Below are positions 1 to 5,014 of a DNA stretch of 5,014 nucleotides, one piece after another. Numbering within the stretch: position 1 is the first letter of the stretch; the number at the start of each line of letters is the position of its first letter. Source of the DNA: Nitrosomonadales bacterium (lineage in GTDB: Bacteria > Pseudomonadota > Gammaproteobacteria > Burkholderiales > Nitrosomonadaceae). Location: positions 1 to 5,014 of the forward strand of contig SPBV01000140.1 of NCBI GenBank assembly GCA_004525885.1, written 5' to 3'. The notes under the pieces were generated by a model. The model was not told where the DNA came from, searched no databases, and worked only from the letters and a program-made list of their open reading frames with translations. A program made the position numbers and the translations under genes.

Positions 1-266
1 CGGCAACAAAAATCATTCAGCATAATTGCTGAGACCTCGCCAGTGTAAGCCCCCTTATCATGCTGACTAATATTTTGAGCGCCCCAAGAAATATGGGTGT
101 TTTTTAACAATGACTGTACTTGAGATAAATACGGATAAGGTACACATACTGCACAGGTCGCCCTCTCCATCCCCGTTGTCCCTGAAACAATCATGTTCAG
201 CAGCTCTCGATTTTGCTCAATCTCGCCATGCATTTTCCAGTTGCCCGCAACTAGTTTCATGCGCAT
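1..266 (-). CDS. tpiA: Triosephosphate isomerase, N-terminal part (cut by window edge)
   Basis: This is the first 88 codons of triosephosphate isomerase, the cytoplasmic TIM-barrel enzyme that interconverts dihydroxyacetone phosphate and glyceraldehyde 3-phosphate in glycolysis, gluconeogenesis and the Calvin cycle. The protein begins MRMKLVAGNWKMHG. Asn9 and Lys11 of the NWK motif are the conserved substrate-binding and catalytic residues of strand 1. Further on, VPYPYLSQVQ (about residues 51-60) and WGAQNISQHDKGAYTGEVSA (about 69-88 region) match the family's GAQN and GAYTGE hallmarks. The family is usually about 250 residues, so roughly two thirds, including the catalytic His and Glu, lies beyond base 1. 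I chose the ATG at 266 over the one at 260 because a GAGGAAG Shine-Dalgarno sits 7 bases before it. It has its own promoter, so it is probably transcribed apart from the pst genes upstream. No frame disruption is visible in the part seen. Confidence 0.96.
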   Translation of the reverse strand, partial: MRMKLVAGNWKMHGEIEQNRELLNMIVSGTTGMERATCAVCVPYPYLSQVQSLLKNTHISWGAQNISQHDKGAYTGEVSAIMLNDFCC

Positions 267-273
267 AGCTGTT

Positions 274-280
274 CTTCCTC
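274..280 (-). promoter_or_regulatory. Ribosome binding site of tpiA
   Basis: On the minus strand GAGGAAG lies 7 bases before the ATG at 266 and 13 bases before the second in-frame ATG at 260. This spacing decides for the upstream start. Confidence 0.7.
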
Positions 281-291
281 AAAAACCTAGA

Positions 292-320
292 ATGGTACCT
301 GCGAATAGATATTGGGTCAA
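292..320 (-). promoter_or_regulatory. Sigma70-type promoter of tpiA
   Basis: On the minus strand TTGACC (320-315, five of six matches to the -35 consensus) is followed after exactly 17 bases by TACCAT (297-292, four of six matches to the -10 consensus). The predicted transcription start is near 285, which gives a leader of only about 20 bases holding the ribosome binding site. This is the best-looking promoter in the window. Its activity is inferred from the match and the placement only. Confidence 0.6.
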
Positions 321-503
321 TCATGGAAAACTAGATATAGCAAATTAGAAAGAGAAAATTGACTGATGCGTAGGCGCTTTATTTAACTTTGTACTAAAAG
401 GAGGAGGGTCACACTTCATCTAGAACACGACAGCAACTATCAAGGGTCAGTATAAGCCCTATGCCCGCTGCTAAACATCCTTCCTAATTTTGCGTGTTAT
501 AAC
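321..503. other. Gene-free spacer between pstB and tpiA promoter
   Basis: No credible gene is seen here on either strand. phoU, which often follows pstB, is not present, and I see no remnant of it. On the minus strand a weak nested hairpin is possible between roughly 475 and 433 (AGCAGC with GTTGCT outside, AGGG with CCCT inside), but no T-run follows it, so I do not call it a terminator. The end of the pst transcript is therefore undefined from sequence. Confidence 0.5.
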
Positions 504-1361
504 TTACCCAACACGTCCAGTAATATAGTCTTCAGTCATTTTATTCTTGGGTTTGATAAATACAGTATCCGTAACACCAAACTCAATTAACTCGCCCAGA
601 TACATATAAGCAGTATAATCAGATACTCTTGCTGCCTGTTGCATACTGTGGGTGACAATAAGTATGGTAACCTTCTTTTTAAGGTCGGCAATAAGTTCTT
701 CGATGCTGGCTGTGGCAATCGGGTCAAGCGCTGAAGTAGGTTCATCGAATAACAAGATTTCTGGATCAGTGGCAAGCGCACGCGCAATGCATAAGCGTTG
801 TTGCTGCCCACCGGAAAGCTCAAAGGCACGAGTATTCATACGGTCCTTCACTTCTTCCCAAAGCGCTGCACCACGCAAGGCTTCTTCAACTTTCTCATCT
901 AATATTGCACGCTGCCTTACCCCCCGCACACGCAGACCATAGGCAACATTCTCATAAATAGATTTGGGAAATGGATTCGGTTTTTGAAACACCATGCTGA
1001 TACGCATACGTACCTCAATTGGATCCACGTTACGAGAAAGTATATTGACGTTATCAGGGTGCAAGATTATATCGCCGACATACCGGGTACCAGGGTAAAG
1101 ATCGTGCATACGATTAAAACACCGTAATAATGTAGATTTTCCACATCCAGATGGGCCAATTAGAGCAGTTACCTGCCTCTCATGCAGTAACATATTAACG
1201 TTCTTAAGTGCATGGAAATCGCCATAGAAAAAGTCAAGATCTCTGATTTCAGATTTGCACCCGGTCAAAATAGCACTTTTAGCAGCGTTATCCTGAGTGT
1301 GATGTAGTTGTTCAACTTCAATTTTAGAATTCTCATTTCCTTGGGCAGCTAAGGCTCCCAT
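504..1361 (-). CDS. pstB: Phosphate ABC transporter ATP-binding protein PstB
   Basis: PstB is the cytoplasmic ATPase that powers high-affinity phosphate uptake through the PstC-PstA channel. All ABC motifs are intact. Numbered from the longer possible start at 1379, they are Walker A GPSGCGKST (75-83), Q-loop Gln132 in MVFQKPNPFPKSIYENV, signature LSGGQQQR (188-195), Walker B ILLFDEP (208-214), D-loop SALDP (216-220) and switch His244. The QKPNPFP segment and the C-terminal DYITGRVG are typical of PstB rather than other ABC ATPases. I chose the ATG at 1361 (285 residues) because AGAGGGG lies 6 bases before it. The ATG at 1379 (291 residues) has no ribosome binding site and overlaps the pstA stop as ATGGTAG. 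Even the shorter form has an N-terminal extension of some 25-30 residues over the usual 257-260, low in conserved features. The close coupling to pstA suggests translation from one mRNA. Confidence 0.96.
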   Translation of the reverse strand: MGALAAQGNENSKIEVEQLHHTQDNAAKSAILTGCKSEIRDLDFFYGDFHALKNVNMLLHERQVTALIGPSGCGKSTLLRCFNRMHDLYPGTRYVGDIILHPDNVNILSRNVDPIEVRMRISMVFQKPNPFPKSIYENVAYGLRVRGVRQRAILDEKVEEALRGAALWEEVKDRMNTRAFELSGGQQQRLCIARALATDPEILLFDEPTSALDPIATASIEELIADLKKKVTILIVTHSMQQAARVSDYTAYMYLGELIEFGVTDTVFIKPKNKMTEDYITGRVG

Positions 1362-1367
1362 AATTTT

Positions 1368-1374
1368 CCCCTCT
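1368..1374 (-). promoter_or_regulatory. Ribosome binding site of pstB, overlapping pstA stop
   Basis: On the minus strand AGAGGGG begins inside the pstA stop codon TAG (1375-1373) and ends 6 bases before the ATG at 1361. The arrangement points to translational coupling of pstA and pstB and decides the pstB start. Confidence 0.6.
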
Positions 1375-2299
1375 ACCATTTGATATTTTTACGCATGTTA
1401 TAACGCACGTAGATAGCCAATGCGTTCATGGCGAGAGTCATCACAACCAGCACTAACCCCGCTGCTGCCGCATTGAATTGAAAATCCTCTTGTGGCCGCG
1501 ACACCCAGTTAAACATCTGGATCGGCATCACGGTAAAGGGCGCCATCAACCACTCAAATGACAGAAAAGGAAACTCGGCCTTGATTGGAGCTGGCGGAAG
1601 AAAAGCAATGAACGTTAACGCACCTATAGTGATGATAGGGGCAGTTTCGCCAATCGCACGAGCTAGCCCGATAATAACGCCAGTCATAATACCAGCTGCA
1701 GAGTAAGGAAGAAGGTGATCGGAAACAGTTTGCCACTTGCTCGCACCAAGGGCATAAGCGCCCTCACGAATGGCTACAGGAATGGCGCGTATCGCCTCAC
1801 GGGTGGTGACAATCACTATTGGAAGAATCAGCAACGCCAGCGCTAATCCTGCCGATAGAATACTCTGGCCAAACCCAAACTGGTAAACGAATACGCCTAG
1901 CGCCAGTAGACCGTAAATGATTGATGGTATTCCAGCTAAATTGGTGATATTTATTTCTATTATCTGCGTAATGATAGTTTTGGGTGCATACTCTTCCAGA
2001 TAAACGCCCGCTCCAATTCCTATTGGCACGGCTGCGAGAGCTGTCACTAGCATCACTAAAGTTGTACCAACCCAAGCTGAAAGTATTCCAGCCAATCCTG
2101 AGTGCCGTGATGGAAACGAAGTAAAGAAATCCCATGTTAAACGTGGCATTCCATCGATAAGCATATGAGTAAACAGCGCTATAAATGTAAGCACTGCAAT
2201 CATCAACGCAAACACACCAATAATTATAAACAGCAAGTCATAACGTTTATGACGGGCAATAATGATACGAATCTCTTGAGCTTTCTTAGAGTCTTGCAT
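1373..2299 (-). CDS. pstA: Phosphate ABC transporter permease PstA
   Basis: PstA is one of the two inner-membrane permease subunits that form the phosphate path of the PstSCAB importer. The protein has about 308 residues, close to the family's usual 280-300. A short basic cytoplasmic N-terminus is followed by hydrophobic segments at about 22-46, 74-98, 120-140, 148-166, 201-222 and 279-298, the expected six-helix layout. The cytoplasmic EAA loop that docks on PstB is clear at about 168-199 (REAIRAIPVAIREGAYALGA, with LLP at its end). The segment ARAIGETAPI at about 214-223 is typical of PstA. The ATG at 2299 is preceded directly by an in-frame TTG at 2302, so the start could be one codon earlier. 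Only a weak GGA lies upstream. The gene is 128 bases from pstC, an unusually wide gap, and runs into pstB. Confidence 0.95.
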   Translation of the reverse strand: MQDSKKAQEIRIIIARHKRYDLLFIIIGVFALMIAVLTFIALFTHMLIDGMPRLTWDFFTSFPSRHSGLAGILSAWVGTTLVMLVTALAAVPIGIGAGVYLEEYAPKTIITQIIEINITNLAGIPSIIYGLLALGVFVYQFGFGQSILSAGLALALLILPIVIVTTREAIRAIPVAIREGAYALGASKWQTVSDHLLPYSAAGIMTGVIIGLARAIGETAPIITIGALTFIAFLPPAPIKAEFPFLSFEWLMAPFTVMPIQMFNWVSRPQEDFQFNAAAAGLVLVVMTLAMNALAIYVRYNMRKNIKW

Positions 2300-2321
2300 C
2301 AAACTTGGTCCGGTAATATGC

Positions 2322-2338
2322 GATAAGATATGCTTATC
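2322..2338. repeat. Perfect inverted repeat upstream of pstA
   Basis: GATAAG and CTTATC form a perfect 6-base stem around a 5-base loop, ending about 22 bases before the pstA start. It has no T-run after it in the direction of transcription, so it is not an intrinsic terminator. It could be an mRNA stem that affects stability or translation of pstA, or an operator half-site pair. AT-rich spacers give such dyads by chance, so the functional reading is weak. Confidence 0.35.
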
Positions 2339-2347
2339 AAAGTGCTT

Positions 2348-2376
2348 AATATAGGATATCTCATGTCATTGTACAA
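2348..2376 (-). promoter_or_regulatory. Possible internal promoter for pstAB
   Basis: On the minus strand TTGTAC (2376-2371, three of six matches to the -35 box) is followed after 17 bases by TATATT (2353-2348, five of six matches to the -10 box). The start of transcription would fall near 2341, before the pstA start. The -35 part lies within the 10-base palindrome ATTGTACAAT (2368-2377). The -35 match is poor and the region is AT-rich, so this is only a candidate, made more plausible by the wide gap. Confidence 0.25.
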
Positions 2377-2427
2377 TCGTCTAATATTAAGAAAATACTT
2401 TTTCTATGTTATATAGCTGAGTCAAGA

Positions 2428-3438
2428 TTAATACACTTCACGATATCGTCTGCTAACGATATGACCAATAATGTTAAACATGATAGTTATCAGAAACAAC
2501 GTAAGTCCAGCGGCAAAAATGGTCTGATAACCGATGCTGCCGTGCGGCAAATCTCCTAAGCTTACCTGCACGATGTAGGCGGTAATAGTGGCAGCTGGTT
2601 CCATTGGGTCCCAAGTAAGATTGGGTTGCATACCAGCCGCTATTGCTACTACCATGGTTTCCCCAACCGCACGGGAAATACCAAGAATATATGACGCGGC
2701 AATACCTGAAAAAGCTGCTGGTGCCACCACCCGAATAGCAGTATGGAGCCGCGTTGCGCCCATTGCATAGGAACCCTCACGTAAATTCATCGGTACCGCG
2801 CGCATTGCATCTTCAGCCATGGAGGATACATAGGGAATAATCATAATACCCATCACCAGCCCGGCAGAGAGCAGGCTAAAACCAGGAAGTTCTGGGAATA
2901 TTTTTTGCAATAGTGGCGTGACAAACAATAATGCGAAATAACCATATACGACGGTCGGCACACCACCTAGCAGCTCAAGGAACGGCTTAGCTATCTCACG
3001 TACAATAAAAGGTGCGAATTCAGAAAGATATATAGCGATTATGGTTCCGAGAGGGATCGCTACTGATAGCGCAACTGCAGAGCTTACAAGAGTTCCTGAT
3101 ATTAGTGGAAGTATGCCATAGTGTGCATTATCAAATAGTGGCGTCCATTGAGTATCAGTAAGAAAATCCCAAAGCGGAACATGCTGGAAAAATACATACG
3201 ACTCTTTTACTAACATAACCACAATTGATAGCGTAATTACTACCGATGCAAATGCCATCAGAAACAGCAACGTCTCAATTAAGCGCTCGTACAAATGACG
3301 ACGATGGCTATACCCGAGTGTTTTTGGTTGCGTTGTGGTTTCAGCAGGTAACTGTGGCGGTGTCACGAATAAATACCTATTTAGAGCGGAGCCAAACAAA
3401 TTGAATATTACGATGGGAATGTTACACCCTTGTGACAT
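2428..3438 (-). CDS. pstC: Phosphate ABC transporter permease PstC
   Basis: PstC is the second inner-membrane permease of the high-affinity phosphate importer and pairs with PstA. In the 336-residue reading, hydrophobic segments lie at about 54-77, 109-137, 152-177, 186-204, 243-268 and 306-327. The EAA loop that contacts PstB is at about 209-240 (EDAMRAVPMNLREGSYAMGA, with VVAP at its end). ISRAVGETMVVAIAAG at 254-269 is a PstC hallmark. The start is uncertain. The ATG at 3438 has no Shine-Dalgarno before it and adds 24 residues. An in-frame GTG at 3366 would begin VTPPQLPAE, has TAGG nine bases upstream and gives 312 residues, nearer the usual family length of about 300-320. I list the longer form and regard the shorter as at least as likely. 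It is the first pst gene after the rpoC terminator, and no pstS precedes it. Confidence 0.93.
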   Translation of the reverse strand: MSQGCNIPIVIFNLFGSALNRYLFVTPPQLPAETTTQPKTLGYSHRRHLYERLIETLLFLMAFASVVITLSIVVMLVKESYVFFQHVPLWDFLTDTQWTPLFDNAHYGILPLISGTLVSSAVALSVAIPLGTIIAIYLSEFAPFIVREIAKPFLELLGGVPTVVYGYFALLFVTPLLQKIFPELPGFSLLSAGLVMGIMIIPYVSSMAEDAMRAVPMNLREGSYAMGATRLHTAIRVVAPAAFSGIAASYILGISRAVGETMVVAIAAGMQPNLTWDPMEPAATITAYIVQVSLGDLPHGSIGYQTIFAAGLTLFLITIMFNIIGHIVSRRYREVY

Positions 3439-3821
3439 ACGAAAAAACGTCTGTAAACAAGGGGGTATAACTGCGTTTGTCAGGATATTTACTACTCAGG
3501 AGAGCGTAAGCGGCAGGAATCCACTGAATTTACTTGAATATACTTCTCTCATGCGGTCACTATTTGTAACCTCACCAACCCACATGAGCACGAAAACCAA
3601 ATATTAACTCTCTGGTAAAAATCGACTTGACATGGCTCTTAATAAAGATGTTGCTATTATTTTTTTCTAAATAGCCAACTCTTTACAAGTACTTTTTTGG
3701 TGAGAAAGCTATCACATCACAACCAAATCCTTGCATTCCAAGGTTGACTAACCAATAAATTTTTCAGTCCATCTTGGAAAAAACAAGGCCTCCAAATTTT
3801 TGGAGTGCCACGCCAACTCAC
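3439..3821. other. Gene-free region between rpoC and pstC (pst leader)
   Basis: This stretch of 383 bases holds the rpoC terminator at its high end and must carry the start of the pst transcript if pst is a separate unit. I looked on both strands for a -35/-10 pair with 16-18 base spacing and for a Pho box (two CTGTCAT-like repeats 11 bases apart) and found none that is convincing. Two small dyads are present. One is CCTTG/CAAGG around a 5-base loop at 3729-3743. The other, overlapping it, is GGTT/AACC around 4 bases at 3742-3753. No tRNA or coding region with gene-like features is seen. An open frame on the plus strand crosses it but runs into pstC and has no recognisable content. Confidence 0.5.
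3778..3809 (-). terminator. Intrinsic terminator of rpoC
   Basis: On the minus strand, starting 12 bases past the rpoC stop codon, GGC-A-CTCCAA, a 4-base AAAT loop and TTGGAG-GCC form a 9-pair stem with one bulged A. TTGTTTTTT follows immediately. The position, GC-containing stem base and T-run fit a rho-independent terminator that closes the rpoBC transcription unit before the pst genes. Confidence 0.75.
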
Positions 3822-5014
3822 CTAGATTGTATGTTCACTATTTTGAGATTCTCCTTTATCCTCTTTTCTCAGAAAACTATCACCTACTCCACCGTCAAGC
3901 CCGAGCCTCTTCCTTTTTCGTATATTGTGAAAAGCTAAGCCAGTACCAGCTGGAATAAGCCGTCCGACAATTACGTTCTCCTTAAGCCCACGTAAGTTAT
4001 CTCTTTTACCCATGATAGCTGCTTCTGTAAGCACACGCGTAGTCTCTTGAAAAGAAGCAGCTGAAATAAATGAATCTGTAGAAAGTGAAGCCTTAGTAAT
4101 ACCTAGAAGCATGAACTCGTACTCCGCTGGCTTTTTACCTTCGGCCTCCACCCTCTCATTTTCTGTTAGCAAATCAGCACGTTCCACTTGCTCACCTAAT
4201 ATGAATAGTGTATCTCCAGCATCAACAATCTGTACCCGGCGTAACATTTGACGCACGATTACTTCAATATGCTTGTCGTTGATCTTTACACCTTGCAAGC
4301 GATAAACATCTTGCACTTCATCAGTAATATAGCGTGCTAACGCTTCCACGCCCAACAAGCGCAAAATATCATGTGGATCGGCAGGGCCATCGACAATACT
4401 CTCCCCCTTATTTACTACCTGACCATCATGCGCCGTCACATGCTTTTCTTTAGGAATCAAGAACTCATATGCAACGCCATCAAGATCAGTGATTACTAAG
4501 CGTTGCTTGCCCTTAGTGTCCTTGCCAAATGATACAACACCAGTAACTTCTGCTAGCACGCCAGCATCTTTAGGAGAACGAGCCTCAAATAATTCTGCTA
4601 CACGAGGCAAACCACCGGTGATATCACGCGTTTTTGAGCTTTCCTGTGGAATTCGCGCTAGAACAGAGCCTACGCTTACTTGTTGTCCATCGCGCACGAC
4701 AAGGACCGAGCCAGTTTGGAAAGTAATGCTAACTGGTAGATCATCACCAGCGCGTTTCACTTCTTCTCCTTCCTCATTCAACAATTTCACTAATGGGCGC
4801 AATCCCTTTGCTTGACTCGCTCCACGTTTTTTTGGATCAATCACCACCAACGTAGACAGGCCTGTCACTTCGTCAATCTGTTTAACGACTGTCGCACCCT
4901 CTTCGAGATTTTCAAAACGTACCTGACCGGCATATTCCGTGATAATTGGTCGGGTGTGTGGATCCCACGCTGCCAGCACATGACCCGCTTTCACTACTTC
5001 TGCATCACGAACCA
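3822..5014 (-). CDS. rpoC: DNA-directed RNA polymerase subunit beta', C-terminal part
   Basis: This is the last 396 residues of the beta' subunit of RNA polymerase; the frame is open through the window edge at 5014, so the gene starts outside. A full-length proteobacterial beta' has about 1400 residues, so a little over a quarter is seen. Numbered from the first whole codon in the window, conserved blocks are HTRPIITEYAG (about 19-29), ARIPQES then DITGGLPRVAELFEAR (130-145), VQDVYRLQGVKINDKHIEV (about 233-251), LLGITKASL and SFISAASFQETTRVLTEA (314-331, the region of the C-terminal part of the trigger-loop half and jaw-to-clamp return), and GLKENVIVGRLIPAGTG (342-358). The variable tail ends SQNSEHTI and is charged and short, as is common. 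The EYAGQVRFENLEEG type of wording resembles betaproteobacterial beta'. The gene ends with its own terminator, and no rpsL follows. Confidence 0.98.
   Translation of the reverse strand, partial: VRDAEVVKAGHVLAAWDPHTRPIITEYAGQVRFENLEEGATVVKQIDEVTGLSTLVVIDPKKRGASQAKGLRPLVKLLNEEGEEVKRAGDDLPVSITFQTGSVLVVRDGQQVSVGSVLARIPQESSKTRDITGGLPRVAELFEARSPKDAGVLAEVTGVVSFGKDTKGKQRLVITDLDGVAYEFLIPKEKHVTAHDGQVVNKGESIVDGPADPHDILRLLGVEALARYITDEVQDVYRLQGVKINDKHIEVIVRQMLRRVQIVDAGDTLFILGEQVERADLLTENERVEAEGKKPAEYEFMLLGITKASLSTDSFISAASFQETTRVLTEAAIMGKRDNLRGLKENVIVGRLIPAGTGLAFHNIRKRKRLGLDGGVGDSFLRKEDKGESQNSEHTI

Noticed and set aside
217..324. Minus-strand frame of 35 codons starting MIDPIS, overlapping the start of tpiA
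   Set aside because: It has no Shine-Dalgarno, and its start lies at the -35 box of the tpiA promoter, upstream of the predicted transcription start.
398..408. AAGGAGGAGGG on the plus strand, like a strong Shine-Dalgarno (anti-Shine-Dalgarno on the minus strand)
   Set aside because: No start codon follows at a workable distance on the plus strand, and the surroundings do not resemble the end of a 16S rRNA gene.
652..942. Open frame of 96 codons on the plus strand inside pstB
   Set aside because: It lies wholly antisense to the conserved ABC motifs of pstB, so it is a shadow frame.
3496..3552. Minus-strand mini-frame MREVYSSKFSGFLPLTLS ahead of pstC, sharing REVY with the PstC C-terminus
   Set aside because: It is only 18 codons, has no ribosome binding site, and a four-residue match is easily chance.
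3335..3607. Open frame of 90 codons on the plus strand
   Set aside because: It overlaps the 5' end of pstC in antisense, has no ribosome binding site and no recognisable protein features.
3627..3660. TTGACA and TATTAT on the plus strand, like a promoter
   Set aside because: The two boxes are 22 bases apart, well beyond the usual 16-18, and no plus-strand gene follows.
4489..4815. Open frame of 108 codons on the plus strand inside rpoC
   Set aside because: It is antisense to strongly conserved rpoC sequence with no independent support.

Overview
The window looks like a piece of a betaproteobacterial chromosome of moderate to low GC. The RpoC C-terminus, the TpiA start and the PstB all have the usual proteobacterial form. 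A nitrifier-type (Nitrosomonadaceae-like) betaproteobacterium is a plausible guess, but the sequence alone does not prove it. Every gene lies on the minus strand, so transcription runs from high to low coordinates.

In transcription order the window starts inside rpoC (5014 to 3822), the RNA polymerase beta' subunit, of which the last 396 residues are present. A good intrinsic terminator (3809 to 3778) follows at once. Then comes a gene-free stretch of about 380 bases that must hold the leader of the next unit. The phosphate transporter genes follow: pstC (3438 to 2428), a 128-base gap with several dyads, pstA (2299 to 1373) and pstB (1361 to 504), which overlaps the end of pstA. After another gene-free stretch with no convincing terminator comes tpiA (from 266, cut by the window edge), which has its own good sigma70-type promoter and ribosome binding site.

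PstC and PstA are the two membrane permeases and PstB is the ATPase of the high-affinity phosphate ABC importer PstSCAB. The periplasmic binding protein PstS and the regulator PhoU, which usually flank these genes, are not in the window. rpoC and tpiA are housekeeping genes unrelated to phosphate import.

This is essentially an ordinary housekeeping region; I found no sign of a new system. The points worth a second look are the placement of pst next to rpoC, the missing pstS and phoU, the dyad-rich pstC-pstA gap, and the uncertain starts of pstC and pstB.
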